Shown: positions 36,082-45,984 of the stretch, in pieces | Numbering within the stretch: position 1 is the first letter of the stretch | Layout of the letters: the number at the start of each line of letters is the position of its first letter | Assembly: GCA_031259965.1 (NCBI GenBank) | Contig: JAIRKT010000052.1 | Coordinates: 1 to 48,974 of the forward strand | Origin: Christensenellaceae bacterium | GTDB taxonomy: Bacteria > Bacillota > Clostridia > Christensenellales > DTU072 | Length of the DNA: 48,974 nt | Reading direction: 5' to 3' | Made by a program: the position numbers and the translations under genes | Notes under the pieces: generated by a model | Databases searched by the model: none | What the model was told of the DNA's origin: nothing | Seen by the model: only the letters and a program-made list of their open reading frames with translations

Positions 36082-37722
36082 ATGAATTTATTATCAAAAT
36101 ATATTAATCGCACGACTTTTGCAGATTATAACGATTTTGCAAACAACATCAGTTTTTCTGAAATTGACGAATTCAATTTTGGATTCGATGTTGTCGATGA
36201 ATATGCTAGAATTTCTCCTGAAAAACGTGCTTTGGTTTGGTGTGACGATTCTGGAAATGAGAAGATTTTAACATTTAAGGATCTTTCTATATTGTCTAAT
36301 AAAACCGCTAATATGTTTTTAGACAAAGGCATCAAAAAAGGTGATTTTGTTATGACAATGCTAAACAGACGCTATGAATACTACATAGTGGTTGTGGCTC
36401 TTTGCAAAATTGGAGCTATTATTATACCCGCAACATGCTTGTTAACACCTAAAGACATAGAATATAGATGTCTTAATGCCGATGTAAAAGCCATTATTTC
36501 AACGAACGAAATACCCGTGAATGAAGCAATACTCCAGGCTCGCAAATCATTACCTCTATTACAATACCTTTTTTCTGTTGCTTCAGTAATGGGTTTTTTA
36601 AATATTCATAATGAAATTGCAAAATATCCTGACGTTTTAGTTGAATGTGAAAAACCAACCATTAACGATAAAATGTTAGTCTATTTTACTTCTGGTACTA
36701 CAGGATATCCCAAAATGGTTACACATAGTTTCAAATATCCTTTGGGCCATATAATGACGGCTTACTTTTGGCAAGCTGTTGAAGATGATGGTTTACATTT
36801 TACAATGGCAGAAACTGGATGGGCTAAGTTTAGTTGGGGTAAAATATATGGCCAGTGGATATCTGGATCAGCTGTTTTTTGTTATGACTATTTTGGTAGA
36901 TTTACGCCGACAGATGTGCTCCCTCTAATTTCCAAGTACAAAATAACCACTTTTTGTGCACCACCTACAATATACAGATTCTTAATTAGAGAGGATTTAA
37001 GTCAATACGATTTTTCTTCTTTATCAAGTTGCACAACTGCAGGAGAGCCTTTAAATGCCGAAGTTTTTAAATTGTTCAAACAATTCACAGGCATCTCAAT
37101 ACGAGAAGGTTTTGGACAATCTGAAAGCGCTGTAATTTTAGCAACTTTTAGATATTGTCAACCTAAACCTGGTAGCATGGGATTCCCTGCACCTATTTAT
37201 GATCTCCATATTATGGATGGGGACAAAGATATAACAAGTTCTGGGAAAGTGGGTGAAATAACAATTAAACTCAAAGAAAATCAATTTGGTTTGTTAATTG
37301 GTTATCACAAAGACCCACAAAAAACTACAGAGGCTTTAGAATTTGGATATTATGCTACTGGCGATTTGGCTTATAAAGATGATGAGGGTTATTATTGGTT
37401 TGTTGGCCGCAAAGATGATATTATAAAATCCAGCGGTTATAGGATAGGTCCTTTTGAAGTTGAAAGCGCCTTGCAAGAACATCCATCTGTTCTTGAATGT
37501 GCAGTAACTGGTGTGCCTGACCCCCTACGAGGACAAATTGTTAAAGCAACTATAGTTTTGGCCTCTGGGTATTCACCATCTGACGAGCTAAAAAAAGAAA
37601 TCCAAGAACACGTAAAGAACGCTACTGCTCCATATAAATATCCGCGTGTGATTGAATTTGTTGATGCTCTTCCCAAAACTATTAGCGGAAAAATTAAGAG
37701 AAAAGATATTAGAAAACAATAG
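36082..37722 (+). CDS. AMP-forming acyl-CoA synthetase (acetyl-CoA synthetase/MACS-like)
   Basis: Adenylate-forming ligase of 546 residues that activates a carboxylic acid as acyl-AMP and transfers it to CoA. Motifs in order: the P-loop-like YFTSGTTGYPKMVTHS (near 199), EGFGQSESAV, the YATGDLAYKDDEGYYWFVGRKDDIIKSSGYRIGPFEVESAL hinge region (from about 429), and the C-terminal catalytic Lys in LPKTISGKIKRKDIR. Overall pattern (N-terminal NFGFDVVDEYA, ETGWAKFSWGKIYGQW) resembles medium-chain acyl-CoA or phenylacetate-type synthetases of Firmicutes rather than true Acs. Transcribed alone from the promoter near 36022-36049. Likely substrates are short, branched or medium-chain acids; not resolvable here. 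Confidence 0.88.
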   Translation: MNLLSKYINRTTFADYNDFANNISFSEIDEFNFGFDVVDEYARISPEKRALVWCDDSGNEKILTFKDLSILSNKTANMFLDKGIKKGDFVMTMLNRRYEYYIVVVALCKIGAIIIPATCLLTPKDIEYRCLNADVKAIISTNEIPVNEAILQARKSLPLLQYLFSVASVMGFLNIHNEIAKYPDVLVECEKPTINDKMLVYFTSGTTGYPKMVTHSFKYPLGHIMTAYFWQAVEDDGLHFTMAETGWAKFSWGKIYGQWISGSAVFCYDYFGRFTPTDVLPLISKYKITTFCAPPTIYRFLIREDLSQYDFSSLSSCTTAGEPLNAEVFKLFKQFTGISIREGFGQSESAVILATFRYCQPKPGSMGFPAPIYDLHIMDGDKDITSSGKVGEITIKLKENQFGLLIGYHKDPQKTTEALEFGYYATGDLAYKDDEGYYWFVGRKDDIIKSSGYRIGPFEVESALQEHPSVLECAVTGVPDPLRGQIVKATIVLASGYSPSDELKKEIQEHVKNATAPYKYPRVIEFVDALPKTISGKIKRKDIRKQ

Positions 37723-37974
37723 TTTTTCTTAAACCTGTTGACCTTCAATATATAATTTCTGTTTGGTTTACAGATTTAACTAAGAGTTTTCTTTATATGC
37801 TACTATTTATCTAGCATTCTTACACAATCCATCTAGATTAAGTTTGCTATCTCCTTACTTTATATTCTAATAAATGCAATCTTTTTTGCGAGAGCTATTA
37901 TATTTAAAAATAGCAACTCAACCAAGAGCCAGGTGCACTCTATTTGCATACTACTGATCCATTCGAGGTTAAAT
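37723..37974. other. intergenic region before fhs
   Basis: AT-rich spacer with candidate -10 sequences (TATTATAT near 37897) but no convincing -35, hairpin or riboswitch. Confidence 0.3.
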
Positions 37975-39633
37975 ATGATGACCGATATTGAAATAGCTAA
38001 AAGTGTTAAATTAAAAAACATCCAACTAATTGCTGAGAAATTAGGGGTTAGCGACGATTACATTGAACCATATGGTAAATTCAAAGCAAAAATAACTGAG
38101 GAGCCTACTAGATTTCTAAACGGCAAACTTGTATTAGTAACTGCCATCAATCCAACGCCTTTTGGAGAAGGCAAAACAACTATTTCAATAGGGCTTGCGG
38201 ATGGAATGTCTAGGCTAGGTAAAAACGTTTCTCTGGCCCTTAGAGAGCCTTCTTTAGGCCCTGTGTTTGGAATTAAAGGAGGGGCTACTGGTGGCGGTTA
38301 TTCGCAAATAGCACCTATGGAAGATATTAATCTACATTTTACAGGCGACTTTCATGCAATTACCTCTGCAAACAATTTAATAGCTTCACTCATAGACAAT
38401 CACATTAAACAAGGTAATGCATTAGATTTTGATCTAAAAAGGATTGAATGGCGCAGGTGTATAGATTTAAATGATCGTGCACTCAGAGAAATTGAATGTG
38501 GGTTGGGTGGTAAGGTTAATGGGATTCCTAGACCAGATGGATTTAATATAACCGCTGCATCTGAAATAATGGCAACTCTTTGCCTGTCAGATAATTTAAT
38601 TGATCTTAAAACCAGGATCGGAAATATTGTAGTAGGCTACAATTGCTGTGGGAATCCTATTTTAGTGTCAGACTTAAAAGGAGAAAGTGCCGCGACAATT
38701 CTTCTGAAAGATGCAATCTATCCTAATTTAGTACAAACACTAGAAGGTACACCCGCCATAATACATGGCGGTCCCTTTGCTAATATTGCTCATGGTTGCA
38801 ATAGCATACGCGCTACACTCCTCTCTATGCAATATTCGGATTATACGATAACCGAAGCTGGTTTCGGTGCAGATCTCGGCGCGGAAAAATTCTTTGATAT
38901 AAAATGCAGATGCGCTGGCCTTAATCCAAATGCTGTTGTTTTAGTAGTTACTGTGCGTGCACTAAAACATAATGGTGGTTTTGATAAAGACCGCGATGAA
39001 TCTTCTCTTGTCTCACTAAAAAATGGAATTGTTAATCTGAGAGGACATCTTGAAAATTTAATTAATGTATTCAACACTAAACCCATAGTCGCTATAAATA
39101 AATTCAAGGAGGACACAACTGAAGAAATCGATTATATTAAAGCGTTTGTGCATGAATTAGGCGTTTGTGCGTGTGAATGCGAATGCTGGGCACTTGGGGG
39201 CAAAGGCTGTGAGGAATTAGCTCTTGAGACCATAAGGATTATTAATGAAACTAAACCATCGCTTAAATTTGCATACTACTTACAAGAAACGCCTGAAGAA
39301 AAAATAAGAAAAGTTGCAACAAAAGTTTATGGTGCTAGTGAAGTGGTTTTTGAAACAACTGCACTACAAAAACTAGAAAACTTGTCTAAAACAAAATATG
39401 CGGACTTTCCCGTTTGCATCGCAAAAACACAATACTCATTTTCACAAGATCCAAAATTGTTGGGCCGTCCTGCTAACTTTAGTTTTAATATAAAAGATAT
39501 TCAACTAAGGGCTGGTGCTAGGTTTTTAGTTGCAATTGCTGGTGATATTATGTTAATGCCAGGTTTGTCTAAAAATCCTGCCGCTATCAATATGGATATA
39601 GACAAAAATGGTAACATTAAAGGTCTCTTTTAA
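37975..39633 (+). CDS. fhs: formate-tetrahydrofolate ligase
   Basis: Makes 10-formyltetrahydrofolate from formate, THF and ATP; central to one-carbon metabolism and to the methyl branch of the Wood-Ljungdahl pathway. The product has 552 residues (family about 556). The ATP-binding loop is TPFGEGKTTISIGL, followed by LREPSLGPVFGIKGGATGGGYSQ and the signature VVLVVTVRALKHNGG. I start at 37975 because GAGG lies six bases upstream; an upstream TTG at 37933 would add 14 residues unlike the family. No other Wood-Ljungdahl gene is in this window, so it may serve purine and methionine supply only. Convergent with recX, 390 bases away. Confidence 0.96.
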   Translation: MMTDIEIAKSVKLKNIQLIAEKLGVSDDYIEPYGKFKAKITEEPTRFLNGKLVLVTAINPTPFGEGKTTISIGLADGMSRLGKNVSLALREPSLGPVFGIKGGATGGGYSQIAPMEDINLHFTGDFHAITSANNLIASLIDNHIKQGNALDFDLKRIEWRRCIDLNDRALREIECGLGGKVNGIPRPDGFNITAASEIMATLCLSDNLIDLKTRIGNIVVGYNCCGNPILVSDLKGESAATILLKDAIYPNLVQTLEGTPAIIHGGPFANIAHGCNSIRATLLSMQYSDYTITEAGFGADLGAEKFFDIKCRCAGLNPNAVVLVVTVRALKHNGGFDKDRDESSLVSLKNGIVNLRGHLENLINVFNTKPIVAINKFKEDTTEEIDYIKAFVHELGVCACECECWALGGKGCEELALETIRIINETKPSLKFAYYLQETPEEKIRKVATKVYGASEVVFETTALQKLENLSKTKYADFPVCIAKTQYSFSQDPKLLGRPANFSFNIKDIQLRAGARFLVAIAGDIMLMPGLSKNPAAINMDIDKNGNIKGLF

Positions 39634-40023
39634 ACTAAACTAATTATACCATTGTAGAGATAGACATTCCAGTGACAAGTCCTACTTTACTGACTTCGTT
39701 TTTTAATGTCCTATTATTTCACAACTGTATTTTTTATAAACTAATTCGACTATTAATCTTTCACAATCTGTATTTAATTGATGAAATCTTTGAATTATAT
39801 TATTTTATGAATACGGATAAAAAATAATTGGTCTTAAAGATAAGTGTGTCATTATTGAACTTGCTAACCAAATTAGATGGTTTAGAATATCTTTTTTTGA
39901 TAGAATCCCATATATTTTCACAGTGTCGGGCAAAATACCACCATAAAGGTTTATAAAATTTGGGCGCACTGATTCATGCGTTTGCCCTGGTTTTTGACAC
40001 TAACTATGCAACACGTGCAATTA
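39634..40023. other. convergent intergenic region with a structured element
   Basis: Separates fhs and recX. 39634-39900 shows nothing clear. 39921-40001 forms nested inverted repeats: AGTGTC/GACACT outside, GGGCAAA/TTTGCCC inside, and a small CGCA/TGCG stem near 39965-39980 (see findings). There is no T run on either side, so it is not a simple terminator. Confidence 0.45.
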
Positions 40024-40677
40024 CTACTCTATTGTCACATCGTTACTTAAATCCTCTGTAATAGTTTCATGTTCTTTGAAATAATTTCCAATGAGAGGCG
40101 TAGCATTCTTTATGTTTTTAATTGAAAAGCCTCTGGCTATTAAAAATTTAATTAATCTCTCTACCACTCTTGGATCGCTGTAATTCTTGCCTTTCATGTA
40201 TTGTGTCATAACATCTATACAAACAAGGGACTCATTTATATCCGCTTTTTCTATCAATTCGTCTATAATATCTTCGTCTATTTCCTTTTGACTGAGTTCT
40301 TTTTTTATCAATTCAATTCCTTTGCTTTCCTGTGATGATAGAATAAAGAATTCCGCATATTTTCTGTCGTCCAGGATTCCCATTTCAAGTGCTTTTGCTA
40401 TAACATATCTCACACTTGTATAACGATATCCTTTTTCTCTTAGTGTATCTCTAACATCTTTTTCACAACGAAGAGACCTTGCTAACATTCCTACTAGATA
40501 TTCCCAGGCATTATCACGATCACTTTCATTTAGAAAATCCTCTAGTTCTTCTTCGGTTAAAGTGTCATTTACTTTATACTCTCTTTTTTTAAGAATAGCA
40601 GGTGAAACCTTGTAAACATGATTATCTATGGAGATTTCTGCTATCCGTGCACCAATCTTGAGTTTATTGATTTGCAT
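40024..40677 (-). CDS. recX: regulatory protein RecX
   Basis: RecX inhibits or tunes RecA filaments by binding in the filament groove. The product is 217 residues, all-helical. The core has AWEYLVGMLARSLRCEKDVRDTLREKGY (compare the family RxxSxxELxxKLxxKGY), followed by LDDRKYAEFFILSSQESKGIELIKKELSQKEID, and a third repeat ending VERLIKFLIARGFSIKNIKNA. Start at 40677 because GGAGG lies five bases upstream; the in-frame TTG at 40689 overlaps that site and is unlikely. It follows the branched-chain aminotransferase gene by 16 bases, so both are probably one transcript. RecA itself is not in the window. Confidence 0.85.
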   Translation of the reverse strand: MQINKLKIGARIAEISIDNHVYKVSPAILKKREYKVNDTLTEEELEDFLNESDRDNAWEYLVGMLARSLRCEKDVRDTLREKGYRYTSVRYVIAKALEMGILDDRKYAEFFILSSQESKGIELIKKELSQKEIDEDIIDELIEKADINESLVCIDVMTQYMKGKNYSDPRVVERLIKFLIARGFSIKNIKNATPLIGNYFKEHETITEDLSNDVTIE

Positions 40678-40693
40678 TATGGCCTCCAAAATT

Positions 40694-41746
40694 TTATTTT
40701 AAATATTGAACCCACCCAAATTCATCTTTTATTCTCGCATATTGAATTCCTGTTAATTCATCATACAATTGCTTAGAAATTGGGCCAATTTTATTTTTAT
40801 TAATTATCAAATCTTCACCTCTATATCCTAAAACCCCGACAGGTGATATAACTGCTGCAGTGCCGCTTCCAAACGCCTCTGTCAACGTACCGGCCCTATA
40901 TGCATCATAGACTTCACTTATAAGTATCCGTGTTTCTTCTGCAGGTATTCCATTCTTTTTTAACAACTTTAATACACTATCTCGCGTTATTCCTGGTAGA
41001 ATCGAACCTACTAAAGCTGGTGTTTTAACTATTCCATCTATAACAAAGAAAATGTTCATAGCACCCACCTCTTCAACGTATTTATGATCAACATCTAACC
41101 AAAGTGCCTGATCATAGCCCTTTCTGTTCGCCTTTTCTCCTGCCAATAATGAGGCCGCATAGTTACCCATGCACTTGGTAGCACCAGTACCACCTATAGG
41201 CGCACGCACATATTCTTGTTCAACTAAAATCTTAGTCGGGGCTAATCCATTTGCATAATAACTGCCAACTGGTGATAATATCACAAAAAACTTGTAGGAC
41301 TTAGATGGATGCACGCCCAAAACTTCTTCAGTGGCTATCATTGTCGGTCTGATATATAAAGAGGTACCAGGCAATGATGGAATCCAATCTTCATCAATTT
41401 TCAGAAGCTCTTTAATTCCATCTGATACGATTTTAACATCTATTTGAGGCATGCACAATCTTTGTGCAGACCTGTTCATTCTTTCGAGATTGTCAAGCGG
41501 TCTAAACAATGTAGTAGTGCCATTATCGGTTTTATATGCTTTTAAACCTTCAAATATTCCTTGTCCATAATGTAATGATGCCATACATGGCGCAACAGAG
41601 AATCTATCATAAGGTACTATTTGCAACTCAGACCATTTTCCATTTGCATAATCAGTCACTAGCATATGATCTGTAAAATATTTTCCAAACCCCAGCTTTG
41701 AAAAATCAGGTTTTTCTTTTTTTATATTTATTTTTGTAATCTTCAT
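40694..41746 (-). CDS. ilvE: branched-chain amino acid aminotransferase
   Basis: PLP enzyme (fold type IV) catalysing the last step of Leu/Ile/Val synthesis or the first of their breakdown. The product has 350 residues, group II (BCAT_beta2 type), with N-terminal LGFGKYFTDHMLVTDYANGKW, SLHYGQGIFEGLKAYK, FRPLDNLERMNRSAQRLCMP, and the PLP Lys in GGTGATKCMGNYAAS (about residue 190). EEVGAMNIFFV and LPGITRDSVL are also family motifs. Start at 41746 has AAGGAG four bases upstream; the frame remains open to 41818 without support. No T-box leader is recognisable upstream. Co-transcribed with recX. Confidence 0.94.
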   Translation of the reverse strand: MKITKINIKKEKPDFSKLGFGKYFTDHMLVTDYANGKWSELQIVPYDRFSVAPCMASLHYGQGIFEGLKAYKTDNGTTTLFRPLDNLERMNRSAQRLCMPQIDVKIVSDGIKELLKIDEDWIPSLPGTSLYIRPTMIATEEVLGVHPSKSYKFFVILSPVGSYYANGLAPTKILVEQEYVRAPIGGTGATKCMGNYAASLLAGEKANRKGYDQALWLDVDHKYVEEVGAMNIFFVIDGIVKTPALVGSILPGITRDSVLKLLKKNGIPAEETRILISEVYDAYRAGTLTEAFGSGTAAVISPVGVLGYRGEDLIINKNKIGPISKQLYDELTGIQYARIKDEFGWVQYLK

Positions 41747-42693
41747 TTTTCTCCTTTCGTCAACTTTTATGTTTGTAGTTTCCTGTGCTTTAAAAAGCTC
41801 TTTTTTTTTGTCATGCAAACATCTTTTTTTAGAATTTTTTCACAACTCAAAGATGCTGTGAGTTTGTTATATTTGCATTTCTCAGACTGAGTAATTTTGT
41901 AAAGCATCATTTATTCCTACCACAAAGGACAAAACATATGTACATTTTTCACTATTGTAGCATAATTGCCTCTTGTGTAGCAACTCAGTATCTATCGCAT
42001 GACTTCATATAGCACTCTGTTTTTTTGGAAATTCCACGCCAAATGTATTACATTTAAACTATTAACAAACTCTGTGCTTTAAATGTTTATAGTGCTTCAA
42101 CTAATAAAATCGCAGATCACAAAATTTGAATTAACACCTTTTAAATAAATTCCTTTCATGTTTGCTGAAACTTGATGGCCATATTATGCGCTTTTTTAAT
42201 CATCGCTTAAAGTAAGAATATGAATTGTTATACATAGCTCGCATTCTTGTTGGTTATTAATAATATATCACATATTTAATTATTTGTCAATTATAATTTT
42301 TACTTTCCAATGTCATACTTTATTATGAATCCTAAAGTCGTAAAAATATATAGTAGACAAATCATTTTAAACTTATATTCAACTTCTAAGTAGCATCTGA
42401 GGCGCTTAAAATTTCTTTTTGTTGTTTAGAAAGAGCTTTGATCCATCTTTTTACTGTTTCATTTGTTTCTATCATCAGTTATTTTATTTTGTATCTCAAT
42501 TCTTGTTGATGGTTTGTCATTTTTTTAAATCTAATTATTGCTGCAATAAAATTAAGAAATGCCCCCCCCCGGCTGTTTTTTATTTTTTGCTCGTGTTCGG
42601 TATTCATCATCTCTGTTCTATATAAATCAAAAAGTGGCATAACAAAAAACTAAAATCTAATTCGATAACTCTCCTATTTTTGGAAAAATCAGG
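41747..42693. other. long intergenic region with relic frames and a C9 tract
   Basis: Upstream of ilvE and downstream of yigZ, both on the minus strand. A nine-C homopolymer lies at 42562-42570, conspicuous in AT-rich DNA. On the minus strand a 29-codon frame (42475-42386) reads protein-like, and the same frame upstream of a stop reads MTNHQQELRYKIK, suggesting a decayed gene. A plus-strand 68-codon frame at 42419-42625 is low-complexity and unlikely to be real. I found no T-box or terminator. Confidence 0.45.
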
Positions 42694-43347
42694 TTATGTT
42701 TGGTTTTGACCTTCAGTATTATACGAAGCAAATAAATTATCTTTTATAACACATCTGCTATTATCTCCACCTAGTGTTAACGCTATTATTTCTAAAAATT
42801 GCTCTTTGTTAGATTGTGGTGTTATTATTTCTAAATCTATAAAATCAAAATATCTAATGTTCACTACTTGTGTTTCGAATGGCTTAATTTTAAATTCAAA
42901 ATTTTTGTGCTCACTATATGTCAATGTAAGTTTAAACAGAACTGATTCTTTTTTTAAAACTAAACCTGCTTTTTCTATCGCTAAACTTGTAGCCTTTGTA
43001 TAAGCACTAGTTAATCCACCTGTCCCCAGTTTTATGCCTCCAAAATATCTTGTAACAACACAAACTACTGCGTAAATATTGTTTTTTTGCAGCGTGTTTA
43101 GAATTTGCCTACCTGCCGTGCCAGATGGTTCTCCATCATCTGAAAATAGATATAATCTGTCTTTAGATTCAGGAAAATCTACGATTGCGTAGCAATTATG
43201 TGTTGCATCTTTATATTTTTTTTTTACTTCTTCTACAAAGCGCTGCCCACTCTCAGAATCATAAAGAGGAGCTATTTTGGCTATGAATTTGCTTTTTTTG
43301 ATCTCATAAGTGTTTTCTGCATTTCGTGCTACTGTTAAATAATCCAT
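42694..43347 (-). CDS. YigZ/IMPACT family protein
   Basis: UPF0029/IMPACT family protein of 217 residues (family about 205-215). The conserved N-terminal domain has EIKKSKFIAKIAPL, YKDATHNCYAIVDFPESKDRLYLFSDDGEPSGTAGRQILNTL and the ITRYFGGIKLGTGGLTSAYTKA-like stretch (VVTRYFGGIKLGTGGL). The C-terminal half is the DUF1949 ferredoxin-like domain. Biochemical role unsettled; eukaryotic IMPACT inhibits GCN2. The ATG lies two bases after the tyrS stop, and its ribosome binding site (AAGG) is inside the end of tyrS, so translation is coupled to tyrosyl-tRNA synthetase. Confidence 0.88.
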   Translation of the reverse strand: MDYLTVARNAENTYEIKKSKFIAKIAPLYDSESGQRFVEEVKKKYKDATHNCYAIVDFPESKDRLYLFSDDGEPSGTAGRQILNTLQKNNIYAVVCVVTRYFGGIKLGTGGLTSAYTKATSLAIEKAGLVLKKESVLFKLTLTYSEHKNFEFKIKPFETQVVNIRYFDFIDLEIITPQSNKEQFLEIIALTLGGDNSRCVIKDNLFASYNTEGQNQT

Positions 43348-43349
43348 TA

Positions 43350-44558
43350 TTAGAGAACCAAAACCTTATATCGCACTTTTTTCCCTTTATGTAATACAAA
43401 GCCAGTTTCTAATAATTCAGAACCAATCTCCATCTCAATACTATCAATGCGTGATTCGTTAATATAAATTCCACCACCTTCTATCAACCGTTTTGCTTCA
43501 CCTCTGGATTTAACTAAATTTAATGCTATCAAAACATCAATTATTTTAGTTACGCCTTTGGATATAGTCATCTCTGGCATAACACTACCAGTCTCAAATG
43601 CTCCTTTAGATTCAGCCAAAGCACGAGATGCCGCATTTTCACCATGTACAATTTTAGTAACTTCATAAGCTAACCGCTCTTTTGCATAGTTCATACGTTC
43701 ATCTAAATGTGCAGTTAGAACTTTTATTTCCTCTATAGGTAGATAAGTTAAAAATCGTAAACAGTTGGCGGTATCGGCATCTGGAATATTTCTAAAATAT
43801 TGAAAAAACTCATAAGGTGATGTCTTATTATCATCTAACCAAACCGCACCGTTTTTTGTTTTCCCCATTTTCGTTCCATCCGATGTTGTAAGCAATGGGA
43901 ATGTCATGGCGTAAGCAGCAACACCCACCTTGCGTCTAATTAAATCGGCTCCAGCTAAAATATTGGACCACTGATCATCTCCCCCACACTCTAGTTTGCA
44001 ACCATAATCACGATATAGAACTAAAAAATCGTAAGCCTGCATTAGCATATAATTGAATTCCATGAAACTCAATCCCTTTTCCATTCTTGACTTAAAACAA
44101 TCTGCTGTTAACATTTTGTTGACTGAAAAATGTGCGCCTACCTCTCTCAAAAAATCAATATAATTAAGATTTGTAAGCCAACTGGCATTGTTTAATATTA
44201 TTGCAGCATTTTCACCTTCAAAACTAAAAAATGCTGACAACTGCCTTTTAAAACATTCTACATTATGTTTTACTGCATCTTTATCCGCCATAGGTCTCAT
44301 GTCAGTTCTGCCTGATGGATCTCCTATTAAACCTGTCCCACCACCAAACAAAACAATAGGTCTATGTCCTGCTTTTTGCAAATGACTCATTCCTATAAGT
44401 GCCAACATGTGACCAACGTGCAGACTATCTGCTGTAGGATCAAAACCAACATAAAAAATTACACTTTCAGTTCCTAATAACTTATATAAATCATCCTCAA
44501 AAACAGTTTGTTTGACAAAACCCCTTTCCTTTAAAATATCCAAAACGTTTTTCTTCAT
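43350..44558 (-). CDS. tyrS: tyrosyl-tRNA synthetase
   Basis: Class I aminoacyl-tRNA synthetase charging tRNA-Tyr, 402 residues, a normal length for the TyrRS1 type. The HIGH motif appears as LHVGHMLAL (about residue 45), the tyrosine pocket as FMEFNYMLMQAYDFLVLYRDYGCKLECGGDDQWSNI, and the KMSKS motif as KMGKTKNGAVWLDD. A C-terminal S4 RNA-binding domain begins near residue 340 (LVKSRGEAKRLIEGGGIYIN). It lies one base after the aminotransferase stop and two bases before yigZ, forming a tight operon. No T-box leader is seen upstream of the operon. Confidence 0.96.
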   Translation of the reverse strand: MKKNVLDILKERGFVKQTVFEDDLYKLLGTESVIFYVGFDPTADSLHVGHMLALIGMSHLQKAGHRPIVLFGGGTGLIGDPSGRTDMRPMADKDAVKHNVECFKRQLSAFFSFEGENAAIILNNASWLTNLNYIDFLREVGAHFSVNKMLTADCFKSRMEKGLSFMEFNYMLMQAYDFLVLYRDYGCKLECGGDDQWSNILAGADLIRRKVGVAAYAMTFPLLTTSDGTKMGKTKNGAVWLDDNKTSPYEFFQYFRNIPDADTANCLRFLTYLPIEEIKVLTAHLDERMNYAKERLAYEVTKIVHGENAASRALAESKGAFETGSVMPEMTISKGVTKIIDVLIALNLVKSRGEAKRLIEGGGIYINESRIDSIEMEIGSELLETGFVLHKGKKVRYKVLVL

Positions 44559-44559
44559 A

Positions 44560-45783
44560 TTAACACACCCCTTCTAGTTTTTCTTTTAATAAATCACCTA
44601 GTATCTTTATTCCCTTCATTATATCTGTCTCTGTTGCATTGCTAAAATTCAATCTAAGGCAGTTCCGACCTGATCCATCCACAAAAGAAGAATTGCCCGC
44701 TACATATGCTACTTTGCGATTAATAGCTTCTCTAAATATTTCACCAGCAACATCAATGGTTTTAGGGAAAGTAACCCATATGAACAACCCACCCTCTGGA
44801 TGTGTCCATTTAGCAGATGAAGGAAAATACATAGCAAGGGCCTTTAGCATTGTATCGAGTTTAACCTTATACAAAGGAATATTTTTGTCCAATATTTCTT
44901 TTAATAGACCTTGTTTCAAAAATTCAGTAGTTGCTGCTTGAAATAGTGTAGTTGTATGCACATCCGTTGCTTGCTTGCCTATGGTTAGTTTTCTAATAAC
45001 TTTTTCAGAGGCTACTGCTAATCCCACTCGCATTCCAGGACTTATTGTCTTAGAAAATGATGTCAAATATATAACGTTTCCTTTATTGTCAAAACTTTTT
45101 ATAGATGGAAGGCACTCCCCACTATATCTCAATTCACCATAAGGATTATCTTCTAAAACTATTACATTGTGCTTTGCCGTAATTTCAGCTATTTTCTTTC
45201 TTTTCTCAACATCTATCGTCCGTCCTGTAGGATTTGAAAACGTTGGTACTATATATAAAAGTTTTGGATTGTGCTCTAATATCATTTTTTCAAGATCCTC
45301 CAAATTAATGCCATCATCATCACTTTGCACACCTATTAGCTCTGCTTCGTATGTTTTTGCAATATGAGGCACTGCAACGTATGTTGGGGCTTCTACTAGT
45401 ATTCTATCACCCTTGTTAATAAAAGCTTTGAATGTTAAATCAATCCCTTGCTGCCCCCCACTTATCGCTAATATCTCGCTCAGGTCTTTTATTTTGATTC
45501 CCACTTTTTCAACATATTTCGCTCCCTCCTTAAGAAAAGGTACATACCCCTCAGTCGCGCCATATTGTAAAAGTGATGTGGCAATGTCAGATGCTAACAA
45601 ACTATTTAAAATTACACGCATTTCATCTTTCGGCAGTGCCTGGCTTGCTGGCATGCCACCCGCAAATGAAATTATGTCTGGTTGTGATATTAATTTAAAT
45701 ATCTCTCTTATCGCATTGCCCTCAAGATTTTTACATCTATCACTAAAATTGTAATCTAAAACCTTATCGCCTGGTTTCGTCAT
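44560..45783 (-). CDS. PLP-dependent class I/II aminotransferase (aminoadipate/aromatic type)
   Basis: Fold-type I aminotransferase of 407 residues resembling LysN/2-aminoadipate and aromatic aminotransferases (COG1167 without the GntR domain). Evidence: PDIISFAGGMPASQALP at the N terminus, LAISGGQQGIDLTFKAF, YIVPTFSNPTGRT, LEDNPYGELRYSG, the PLP Lys in LTSFSKTISPGMRVG, and FIWVTFP with GRNCLRLNF near the end. Start at 45783 has GGAG six bases upstream; an ATG at 45795 lacks one. The -10 TATAAT (45847-45852, minus strand) may be its promoter. Immediately followed by tyrS, so an aromatic amino acid substrate such as tyrosine is attractive but inferred. Confidence 0.9.
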   Translation of the reverse strand: MTKPGDKVLDYNFSDRCKNLEGNAIREIFKLISQPDIISFAGGMPASQALPKDEMRVILNSLLASDIATSLLQYGATEGYVPFLKEGAKYVEKVGIKIKDLSEILAISGGQQGIDLTFKAFINKGDRILVEAPTYVAVPHIAKTYEAELIGVQSDDDGINLEDLEKMILEHNPKLLYIVPTFSNPTGRTIDVEKRKKIAEITAKHNVIVLEDNPYGELRYSGECLPSIKSFDNKGNVIYLTSFSKTISPGMRVGLAVASEKVIRKLTIGKQATDVHTTTLFQAATTEFLKQGLLKEILDKNIPLYKVKLDTMLKALAMYFPSSAKWTHPEGGLFIWVTFPKTIDVAGEIFREAINRKVAYVAGNSSFVDGSGRNCLRLNFSNATETDIMKGIKILGDLLKEKLEGVC

Positions 45784-45984
45784 ATAGATCTCCATCCTTA
45801 TTTTTATTATTTTAAAAATTTTTAAAGTCTTCCACCCCTATGTTTTATTATACTAAATTTTATAAGAATCTAATCTCTTAGAATTTTTGATAGTTACTCT
45901 GAAAATGCCTTATCTGGATTGTAAACATATTTAATTAATCGTCTATTAGTGTTGTCTCATAACTTGTAAACCACTGCACTTTGT

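Noticed and set aside
41747-42300. T-box leader upstream of ilvE (and likewise upstream of the tyrS operon)
   Set aside because: I looked for the AGGGTGGNACCGCG block on the minus strand and did not find it.
42419-42625. Plus-strand 68-codon Phe/Cys-rich frame
   Set aside because: Low-complexity composition typical of AT-rich noncoding DNA; it crosses the C9 tract and has no ribosome binding site.
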